Source: Didymella arachidicola | Lineage: Eukaryota > Ascomycota > Dothideomycetes > Pleosporales > Didymellaceae | DNA: 64,000 nucleotides | Assembly: GCA_016630955.3 (NCBI GenBank) | Contig: CM049989.1 | Location: 1,550,001 to 1,614,000, forward strand | Direction: 5' to 3' | Shown here: positions 33,424-41,598 of the stretch, piece after piece | Numbering within the stretch: the stretch's first letter is position 1 | Layout: the number at the start of each line of letters is the position of its first letter | Notes under the pieces: model-generated | Databases searched by the model: none | What the model was told of the DNA's origin: nothing | Seen by the model: only the letters and a program-made list of their open reading frames with translations | Program-made: the position numbers and the translations under genes

Positions 33424-34177
33424 GCGGTGCGGGCTGCACGCCGCCAAAGTAGTCGGCGGGCTGATGCGCAGAGGGAGCGTCCGGGGCCAGCAGCGTCTTG
33501 ATTACGCGGGCATCGGCATGGGCAACGAGCGACTGGCGGCGGGGGAGCGTCGTCGCGGTGTGGGCAGAGGCAGCGCTGAGGTCGGAGGGCGCAGAGCCGG
33601 GGCCCGCAGCGCTCGCGGGAAACGGCGTCGGGGCGTCGGCGACAGCAGCAGCAGCAGCAACGGCGTGGGCGGCAGCGGGCGGGTGTATCGGCGTGGGCTC
33701 CTCCAGCGTCAGCTGCGGACAGGCGCGGACGGGCAGCGTGCGCTCCCCCTCGACGGCGTCGGCCGAGGTGCTCGTCGACGCGCGCGTGCAGGCGGGCGAG
33801 GGGCTCGAGGCAGAGGCAGAGGCCGAGGCCGTGGTGGCTGTGTGGTGCGAGTGCTGCGAGTGCTGCGAGTGCTGCGAGTGCTGCGAGTGCGAGTGCGCGC
33901 CGCGGACGTGCGGTTTCTGCAGCACCTCCGACTGGACGAGCCGGGGCGCGATCTCTGGCACTGGCACGTCGTCGTGTTGCGGCTGGCCGTCGACCTCACT
34001 CGCGCTGTGGCCGGCGAGCTTGCTGAGCGAGATGCTCTTGCGCAGCGTGCTGGGCGCCCGCAGCGCTCCTCCTACGTCGCTGCCTGCGCTGGCCGTCGAC
34101 CGCGTCGTCGTGCTGGCCGCCGAGCTGCGGCGGAGGAATTTGGGCAAGAACCTGCGCGAGCTCTTGGTGCTGCTCAT
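31683..34177 (-). CDS. SSK1: Response regulator SSK1
   Basis: Ssk1 receives phosphate through the HPt protein Ypd1 and, when unphosphorylated, activates the Ssk2-type MAPKKK of the HOG osmostress pathway. Exons 34177-32090 and 32042-31683 give 815 residues; the intron is 47 nt. The first 560 residues are low complexity: His/Ser/Gln repeats near residues 95-112, Ala/Pro runs, then a short folded stretch HRKLWVRRPNASATLVQIGEDDVVDTVRDMIL. The receiver domain opens PINVLIVEDNIINLRVL with the paired acidic residues. The phospho-acceptor Asp is in HLVLMDIQLPVMNGLEA, the Thr in VALTASS and the Lys in CNDFLTKP, which is split by the intron. Fungal Ssk1 receivers carry the long insertion seen here between IRRLERV and SPVIIVALT. 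Start at the ATG at 34177; an in-frame ATG also lies at 34342. Confidence 0.95.
33847..33895. repeat. 9-nt tandem repeat inside SSK1
   Basis: About five copies of a 9-nt unit (CTGCGAGTG on the plus strand) encode a Ser-Gln-His tract in the N-terminal disordered part of Ssk1. A GCGGGC-type run at about 33397-33424 encodes an Ala-Pro tract in the same protein. Both are candidates for length variation. Confidence 0.8.
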
Positions 34178-36119
34178 ACCGGCGAGCAGCCGGACGCTGT
34201 AGGCATGAAGTCGAGCGAAGCGGTGCGCAGAGGCCGTCGTCCGTGAGACTCGCAGTCCCTGAGCCGTGATGATAGTGAGAGGCCGAGCCTGAGCGCAAGC
34301 TTTCGTCGCTGCCGTGCTAACAATTGCAATCGCTCGATCCAAGACCGATCGTGATGGATCAGCGCCGTGCAGCTCAAATCAGCAGCACCCTCGGGACAAG
34401 GGAATGGCAGCAGCAAATCTGAGAGTCGGCTGGCAAAGGAGCGCTGAGCAGCGAAACACAGGAAAAGGAGCGTGCTATGGTCCTATTGTACGCGCAGCGC
34501 CTGTCCATGGCCATCCCATGTCCTTTGAAGCTCGGTCCTGCACCATGGAATCGCTGAAATGAGCCACACCTGCCCTCTCACACCCTGTTCGCTCTGCAAC
34601 GCCTGCCACGCCCACTGCACACGCACGCCTAGCCTCTGCTCCAGTGCAGGCCCAAGACACCCCGCAGCCAACTGCTCCCACCGTGCCGTGCAAAGGTGTC
34701 ACTCTCGGGTTCGCACACCGAGACGACAACTCCCAGCCTAACCCTGCCAAACACCGACTACAGCACATACTTTTTCCCCGTCCACGCCCACCCTGACCGC
34801 TCGTTCGCTGCAAACACTAAACTGTCTCGCTGTTGCTGTCACACGCGAGGCCCCTTTCTTTCCGCTCCAAACGCCTGAAGTGGACCGCCAGCCTGCGAGT
34901 CGCCACTGGTTGCTGCACGTTCTCTACGAAAGCCTGATCTGATAGACACCCAACCCGGGATAGCCTACACCATGCAGCATGACCCTTCGCACGCAAACTC
35001 GATGCGGGCCGCCGAATGGGGCGGCGTCTGACATGTCGAGCTTTTTTGGGTACTACTCAAATTCCTGCTGTTCGAAAAAGCGTTTGCATCCTTTACGTTG
35101 TCGTCGACGGCACGCACTCTACCAGCAATGGCTTTGTCTATGGGTTTCTCGGATTGCCACCTGCCCGTACCCGTCGAACTTTGTCTCAGTACCGACCGAA
35201 GATACCGCCGAAACTCTTTCTGAGCTGGCAAGTAATGATTTTTGTACGTTTCCTGTTTGTCCACAGCCATGGTACAGCGCCTATCTATTACCACAACCGG
35301 CTGTTTACGACTTGACCTCACTCCACCCACCCACCGCACACTGTAGACTCAAATGAACGGTGGAGCGAGAAACCATCGACCTGCCCGCTCGCTTCCCCGG
35401 ATTCTGCCTCCCAGGATGTAGCCAGAAGTCGACACCTAGTCTCAAACAGATGTTTCTGATGTCGTGCACCACCATCTCACTCGCATCCTGTACCCGGTTC
35501 CCAAACGAGACCTCGATCCTGAGCAGAACAGTTTACAAGAGGCACTGTCTCATCGCTACAATTCGAGCCTGTATCTCTGGTCAGGTTTTGCGGCGCTTCC
35601 CCCGGCGCTTCCTCCGGCGTGCTGTGCTACTCACTCCCCAGCGCCAAGATTCTGACGACTTCACGCTGTAACGACCATCTTCACTTCTCACAGGACATCA
35701 CATTTTACTGACCATCTAATGAACTCAAGGTAGACATAACACAAACACAAGCGCGTACAAAGTAAATTCAATACAGAAATCTTCACTCATACTTTCCACC
35801 CCCCCCCCCTCAAAAAAAAAAAAAAGCTCCAAATACACAGCGAAACCAGACTTCGACACTCCAAACACCATCTCCACGGAGATCCAAGCCCCCCTCCAAC
35901 CCAACCCATCACCACAACGCATCTGCAACCAACCAACCCCCCTTTACCCCCAAGCCACACACCGCACGCGTACCCACCCAGCAAGACACTCTCAAACCAT
36001 CGACACCGCCTACACCTTCCCACACCAGCCCTCCCCCCTCTCAGCACTCAACCCGCAACCGCAACCGCATCCCCGTTCTAAACATACCAAATGACCTCAT
36101 CGCGCTTCGTCTCCCCGTA
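34178..36119. other. 1.9 kb upstream of SSK1, no gene seen
   Basis: The SSK1 promoter and long leader lie at the left. Frames on both strands (for example 34965-35339 minus) have no domain and no splice support. A C-then-A homopolymer pair occurs near 35798-35825. The right end runs into the 3' end of a small minus-strand gene. Confidence 0.5.
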
Positions 36120-36494
36120 TCACTTGCCCTTGCCCTTGCACCTGCACTTGCCCTTACACGTGCACGTGCACGACGTCCCCTGTACTTCACCCCGGAGGCG
36201 AGCCAGTTCGTCTTCCAGCGCCCGGATCGAAGCGTACATGTCTGCTGCTTCGTCCAGCGAAGGCGAGCCCCGGGCTAGTAGGGTGATGAAGTGGTTGCTG
36301 ATGGGGTGGGGGCTGGTTTCGGGTCCTTTGGGGAGGATTAGTGTGGGTGTGGAGAGCGGTTTTGTGGATGTTGATGGTGATGTTGATGGTGATGTGGAGG
36401 TTCGCTGTGGTTGGGAGCGGGCGTGGAGAGGGAGGATGGAGCATGATACTGTTCTTTTGGAGCGCGATGTTATTACCGAGGAGAGGTGTACCAT
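36120..36494 (-). CDS. Small protein with coiled coil and Cys/Lys tail
   Basis: An open frame of 124 residues starts at the ATG at 36494. The N-terminal 65 residues are Ser/Thr/Pro-rich. A helical segment follows (SLDEAADMYASIRALEDEL then ARLRGEVQ), plausible as a short coiled coil. The last 18 residues are TSCTCTCKGKCRCKGKGK, a CxCxCxxxCxC pattern in a lysine-rich context. That tail could bind metal or nucleic acid; this is inference. A 5' exon is possible. It lies about 250 bases downstream of the haspin stop, on the same strand. The codon pattern is simple and repetitive, so a chance frame cannot be excluded. Confidence 0.45.
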   Translation of the reverse strand: MVHLSSVITSRSKRTVSCSILPLHARSQPQRTSTSPSTSPSTSTKPLSTPTLILPKGPETSPHPISNHFITLLARGSPSLDEAADMYASIRALEDELARLRGEVQGTSCTCTCKGKCRCKGKGK

Positions 36495-36682
36495 GGTTGA
36501 TAGCGTGGGGAGAAGAGTGAAGATGGGTCATGGGCTCGAGGAAAGGTATTTTTGAATTGATTGATTGATTCATGATGAAGTCATGCCTCGTAAACCCACC
36601 GCCCTGCTCCTCGAGCCTCGAGCAAGACATCTCTAGTCCCACCCCAAGCACCCGAAATGCAACAGCCGTGCAGAATGCATCA

Positions 36683-36713
36683 CCCCCCCCCCCCCCCCCA
36701 AAAAAAAAAAAAA
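36683..36713. repeat. C17-A14 homopolymer junction
   Basis: Seventeen cytosines (36683-36699) run directly into fourteen adenines (36700-36713), about 30 bases downstream of the haspin stop codon on the minus strand. It probably lies in the 3' untranslated region. A similar C/A pair sits near 35798-35825. Confidence 0.85.
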
Positions 36714-36744
36714 CGACCTCCTCTTCACCTTCCCTCACCTCCCC

Positions 36745-38724
36745 TCACCCCCTCACATCCCTCCCCCCCAACCAACCCTCCCCCAAAGCCCACACCACCA
36801 ACTCCCCCACACTCCCCATCCCCCCCTCTCCCAACTTCACCGGACACAACAACTCACTAACCCTCTCCAACCTCTTATGTAGCTGCACAGCCTTCGCCTT
36901 AACCCTCAGCGGCGCCGCAGGCACGCCCGCATCTTTCCCCAGGTCGACGTTGGCCATCACATCCTGCGCGGAGAGGGTGGAGGGCTCGTAGCCGCGCAGA
37001 TGGGAGAGCAGTTTGTGGAGGAGGAAGTGGGTCCATAGGAGGTTTGTTTTGGGGTGCGATTGGCGCCATATGTTTGGGGCTGGGGGGGATGGGGAGGGTT
37101 TCTGCGGGGAGGGGGTGGAGGGGAAGCGGATGTGTGTGTTTTTCCGCGGTGAGCGGCGGGGTGTTGTGGGAGAGGGGGAGCGGGAGCGGGAGGTTTGGAG
37201 CGGGTTGTTGTACAGCGCGACGTTGCGCATGTAGCGGTATATTTCGTATTGGTATTCTTCCGAGGCGTCGCCTTCGAAGAGCGCGGGGTCGATGGTGAGG
37301 TCGAGGAAGGCTACTTCTGTTTCTGTGGCTGGGGGTGCGGGGGTGAGGGGTGATGGGGTGTGGTTATGGGGGATGATGGTGGCGCGCGAGAGGGTGTAGT
37401 CGATGACTGTTGTTTCGAGGCCGGTGAATTTGAAGGTTCGGCGGAGGGGGGATTTGATGGTGGGGTGGGTGATGTGGTGATGTGAGCTGCGCGATGACCG
37501 GATGCAGATGTTGCCTAGGTGCAGATCGCGGTGCTCGAATTGGCATGCTTCTTCTGCTTTTGCGATGCTGAGGCACACGCCCCAGAAGACGTCCCAGATT
37601 TCCCAGATGGTGCCGAGACCTCCGGCCTCCATCAGCTTCTCGCAGTCGATACCGGCGTCTTGCATTTCTACTACAGCCCAAAGCTGAGTGTCGTCATAGC
37701 TGGCCTTCTTGCTTGGGTCTGCGAAGCAGCTCTTCTTGCCACGCGGTCGGTCTTTGTTCCACGCCTTCCACGCGTTGCAAAAGGCAGCTGACGGTCGGCC
37801 TTGGAGAACAGTAAGATCACGGAAGTTCGTAAAGCCTGGGATATAGTTCAGATTCTGTAGGAGTTTGACCTCTGACAGCACGTCGTGGACATGCGACTTG
37901 TACCAGTTCCTCTCCTCTCGTTCTTCCATCTCTTTCGCCATTTGCTTTTCAATGTCTCTGACCGCACGCTCTGATGTCTGACACGGTAGTGGCTCCTCCG
38001 CAGGCGTCTTGAGCGCGACCACTTTCAGCACCGATTCTTCTCTAACACCAGTCGTGGCTGATATCGCTGATAAGCGGTAGACCTCTGAGTAAGAGGCTTC
38101 TGCAATCTTTTGGATCTCAAAGAGCGGTTCCAGCTCTGACGACCACTGCGCAAACATTGTGATCCTTCTCGCATCGCTGTATGGCAGCAGCGACGATACA
38201 TGCTGTGTGTATATATCGTCACGGTCGGGCGTGGGCTCTGGACTTGGTAACTGCGTCTTCTTTTTGGACGTGGTAGGTTTCGACCTCTTCTTCTTCGTCG
38301 ATTTGCCGACTGGTGTTCGGGGAGGTGTGCTCGGTGGTGTAGATGCTTTCGATACAGGCCGGGCTTTCACCCCTGCATCTTGAAGAATATCTGTGTCCTT
38401 GCTGCTTTTCTTCGAGACTGTGTTTGCATCGCGATCCTCGAGAGCCCTCCTCGACCTGCTTCCGGACTTCGTCCCTGCCTCATTGTGTGACGTGGAGTCA
38501 TTGCCTATTGCCAGCCCACCCAACTGTGCTTCCAGCGCAGAAAGCTCATCCTGTATCCTTTGTTCGGTCACTTTCGCTGACTGTGTCGCCGCTTTGTCTA
38601 CTTTGTTCGTCTTGCTCTTTGTCGACGTGAACAGGACATCTTTCTCGGGCGACAGAAACTTCGTGTAGCTTGCGGATATCGGTCGTGCGTTTGATTTTTT
38701 TCCGTATACGATCTTTGGAGGCAT
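36745..38724 (-). CDS. Haspin-like serine/threonine kinase
   Basis: Haspin phosphorylates histone H3 Thr3 at mitotic centromeres to recruit Aurora B. A single exon of 659 residues starts at the ATG at 38724 (MPPKIVYGKKSN). The first 190 residues are Ser/Lys-rich and disordered, with a Pro/Thr run and KKKRSKPTTSKKKTQLP as a likely nuclear localisation signal. The kinase domain has the lysine in SVLKVVALK, the catalytic loop EHRDLHLGNI, and DYTLSR in place of the usual DFG, a hallmark of the haspin family. FCNAWKAWNKDRPR and WAVVEMQDAGIDCE match family segments. The C-terminal part includes a Ser/Pro-rich insertion, RSPSPTTPRRSPRK. It is a normal length for fungal haspin. Confidence 0.92.
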   Translation of the reverse strand: MPPKIVYGKKSNARPISASYTKFLSPEKDVLFTSTKSKTNKVDKAATQSAKVTEQRIQDELSALEAQLGGLAIGNDSTSHNEAGTKSGSRSRRALEDRDANTVSKKSSKDTDILQDAGVKARPVSKASTPPSTPPRTPVGKSTKKKRSKPTTSKKKTQLPSPEPTPDRDDIYTQHVSSLLPYSDARRITMFAQWSSELEPLFEIQKIAEASYSEVYRLSAISATTGVREESVLKVVALKTPAEEPLPCQTSERAVRDIEKQMAKEMEEREERNWYKSHVHDVLSEVKLLQNLNYIPGFTNFRDLTVLQGRPSAAFCNAWKAWNKDRPRGKKSCFADPSKKASYDDTQLWAVVEMQDAGIDCEKLMEAGGLGTIWEIWDVFWGVCLSIAKAEEACQFEHRDLHLGNICIRSSRSSHHHITHPTIKSPLRRTFKFTGLETTVIDYTLSRATIIPHNHTPSPLTPAPPATETEVAFLDLTIDPALFEGDASEEYQYEIYRYMRNVALYNNPLQTSRSRSPSPTTPRRSPRKNTHIRFPSTPSPQKPSPSPPAPNIWRQSHPKTNLLWTHFLLHKLLSHLRGYEPSTLSAQDVMANVDLGKDAGVPAAPLRVKAKAVQLHKRLERVSELLCPVKLGEGGMGSVGELVVWALGEGWLGGRDVRG

Positions 38725-39156
38725 GGCGGTCGGCGATGCGAGCGAAAGTTGTGAAATCCGCTGCTACTGAGCAGTGGTCCAGATGCACCATGGTCTGTTT
38801 AAGAAACGCCGTTTCAGGGATGCTTGCCGAAGTTGGCCCAGCAACCATCGACAGGTGCCGTGACGTCGCTACAGAGCTAGCATCACGGAATAATGTCAAG
38901 CATATGCTTTCGAATTGCGGTGAACAGGCCATAATAGGAGACGCCTCTATAAGTAGGAGGTAATTAGAAAACATTAGAGAGGTATCCATAACGCGACAAA
39001 AGCTCCAGAAATTATGATGAACTGTGAGTTGTGGCCGGCTGTTCTTGCCTCATACAAAGCCTGGAGTCGATGCGTTTTTCAAAAATGCGACATATCTGGA
39101 CTTGCATGTATAAGTCTTTATTTACAGGAACTGTACATCATTTATAAGTCGACCAG
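38725..39156. other. Intergenic, no gene seen
   Basis: About 430 bases holding the haspin promoter on the left and the 3' flank of the mannanase gene on the right. No supported frame. Confidence 0.5.
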
Positions 39157-40404
39157 CTACTTATTAAGCGCGTTGACCTTCTTCGCGTGCTCATACACCA
39201 AAGGCTTCGCCTCTGCATCATCCAGGAAGATCGTGAAGCCATCATCGTGGTTGCGGCCGTATGAGTAGTTGCTGTACCCGAACTGCCAGTACAGATCGCT
39301 CATCTTCTCCTTCAGGCTTGTCTGCTGCCACAGGCCAAGAACCTCGACTCTTGTCTGGTTGTCGCTCTTGCCGAGGTACTCTTGTCTCTTGTCGTCCGTG
39401 AGCCATCCGTACTCCTCGTGCACAACAGGCTTCTTCGCCTTACGTCCGGACGCAGCGTGGTCCTTGATCCACTGCACAGTCCACGGAACGGTCTTGCTCC
39501 ACCAATCGGGGTAGCTGTGGAAGACGCCAAAGTCGATGTTTTTCAGACTGAGTTCCTTGTCGAAGTCGCCTCCATCTGCGCCATTGTACGCCCAGTCGTC
39601 GCTTTCGATATTGAAACCGCCTTCACCACCCCAGGTTACCATATGGTCTTTGTCTAGACTCTTAACATATGTGCTCAACTCATCGATCCATCCAGTTATG
39701 GTATCAGGCGTGCAATTCTCGGACCGAGGGAGGTTGCGGACAGCATCGGCTCCACAGCGTGGCTCGTTGGCGAGCTCCCATGCCATGATGGCATTAGAGT
39801 CTTTGTAGCGCTGAACAATCGCCTTGACGTACTTCTTGAAGGCTGCCTTGATCTTGGGGTCCCGGTAAAAATCATCGTGGTACTTGCCGCCGAGGTTGGT
39901 GGTGTAGACGTCCATGCCCCCGTAGTCGGCCCAATTGTTCGTGAGGGCGACAATGAGCTTAATGCCAGTCTTCTCGGCCGCCTTGACGACTTTGTCAAAC
40001 GGTGCAAGATTGATCTCAGCAGTCCCGTTATTCCACCATTGCAGGACGTTAGGGGAAGGACCAGCACCCTCGCCACCGTATTGAGGAAGGCCACCAGCGA
40101 CAGTGGTACGATTACGATCGTTGAATCCCCAGGTACGGAACACATTCAAGCCAGCCTTCTTGCCAGCTGCAAGACCAGCTTCGACGTCCGAAGCAAGCTG
40201 TTGGTGTTAGACGTGTTCGCCAGATCATCTCTGTAGACAACATACATCATTGAATGGGAAGTAGTACGCATTTGAACCAGCGAAGTAGAAATCTTTGCCA
40301 TCAAGCTTGAAGGTAGTTCCCTTCGTAGTAACGAATCCCTTCTTGACAGCGGCGGCGGTGGCACCCGAGGCAAGAAGGGCGGTAACGGCTACGTCGCAAC
40401 GCAT
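39157..40404 (-). CDS. Secreted endo-beta-1,4-mannanase, GH family 5
   Basis: Hydrolyses beta-mannan in plant cell walls. Exons 40404-40246 and 40197-39157, separated by a 48-nt intron (GTATGT donor, ACCAACAG acceptor), give 399 residues. The signal peptide MRCDVAVTALLASGATAAAV points to secretion. The TIM barrel opens KLDGKDFYFAGSNAYYFPFND, and LNVFRTWGFND follows. The acid/base Glu is in MAWELANEPRCGAD and the nucleophile Glu in VVHEEYGWLTD. The GVFHSYPDWW and LYWQFGYSN strands are as in fungal GH5 subfamily 7 enzymes. There is no carbohydrate-binding module. The length is normal. The start is the ATG at 40404; an upstream in-frame extension is unlikely because it would bury the signal peptide. 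Confidence 0.93.
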
Positions 40405-41598
40405 CTTGAGATTTTGAGCCGTGTCGAAGTCTGGGTAATTGAACAACCTCGATGCCCATAAAGTACATACAGACTGCTTCACATTTGTACTTCATGGAAT
40501 TGCGGGCCAAGACAGCGCTTGTCCATTTCAGGCGCGGAGCACTATACGGCGAGATCAATCCGCTCCGAGGCTCAGATTACCCCAGCATTTAGATTGCGAA
40601 CCTACGAGCTAGTCGTTGTGCCCAAAGTCTGATTGGCGCTTTTTGCACGTTGTGTGGTCTCCGGGACTTAGGGATATGGATTGCAAGCGAAGAACATCAC
40701 CGAACCTTGTGACCCAGGCCCTTGAGCCAATTGGGAATGTCTAGGGTTGGCGGACCTACAGCCGTTGAGAAACATGTTCGCCGGTTCCTGAAGGCGAATG
40801 TGATTGCGGGAGCTAGGTTTAAGGGAAGGACCGTTCATTGCTGCTTTCGGCCCGGAGCAGTGACATTTATTCGAATGCGGCTCCGTAGTAGATGTCGGCT
40901 TGGCCACTGTGACTCGTGTAAATGATATGGTCGCCTTTGATGGCATCCGTCATCGGTCTGAACGTGCTAAGCATGTGTCCAGTTGTTCAGAATGGACGCT
41001 CGCTGGATGTTCGTCATCGTCTTGACCTTGAGATGCATCGACATCATCGATGGACTGAGAAGGATTTTGGCTTCGTGGAGCCTGCACATTCACACAGCTG
41101 GAAGTATGTGATGCAGTTGTTGCAAAGATACAGAATGCGTAGAAACGAGCGATGAGAAGCAATTGTGGATTGGTAAGGCTGGCCCCACTTCCAAGGCTCT
41201 GAAACGTGACCTCGGCCTCACGAGGACTGTGCCCTACCCAAGAGGTTGCCGAGAAGGCTGATACCGCCAAACACTATCAAGACCACAATTGACGAACGAT
41301 CTTATTCACGTTGGCATCTCCGGCTGTGGCCTGAACTGAAATTGAACTGAGGAGGTTCTGAATTATTTAGCGTTGAGTCAATGCTGAATGGTTGAAATTT
41401 GCAGATGTGGGATTTGTCACACATCTGCAACATGAGAAAGGACTAGATATAATCAGATGCATTCGTTGCTTCCAATACGACATAAATCCACAAACTCGTT
41501 TGACCTGAAACCCTGTAAAAGGAAATAGCAGCAACAACACCCCCAAATCACCACTATAATGACCTCAACACGCCCAGCAAGTCACTCTTGACTAAAGC
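40405..41598. other. 1.2 kb intergenic, no gene seen
   Basis: The left part is the mannanase promoter; the right part is the 3' flank of the repeat protein. Frames at 40668-40946 and 40950-41270 (minus) have no domain, and a stop in front of the hydrophobic VLIVFGGISLLGN-like segment near 41250 leaves it without a start. Confidence 0.5.

Noticed and set aside
32717..34246. Long plus-strand frame opposite SSK1 (about 500 codons)
   Set aside because: Gly/Arg/Val-rich composition typical of the shadow of a GC-rich gene. The minus strand encodes a clear Ssk1 receiver domain.
36187..36738. Frame of 183 codons overlapping the small Cys/Lys protein
   Set aside because: It runs through a homopolymer (poly-Phe, poly-Gly) and His/Pro-rich sequence with no domain. 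The alternative frame has a better helical segment.
40950..41281. Hydrophobic segment VLIVFGGISLLGNLLG on the minus strand
   Set aside because: A stop codon lies a few codons upstream and there is no ATG or splice acceptor to reach it.
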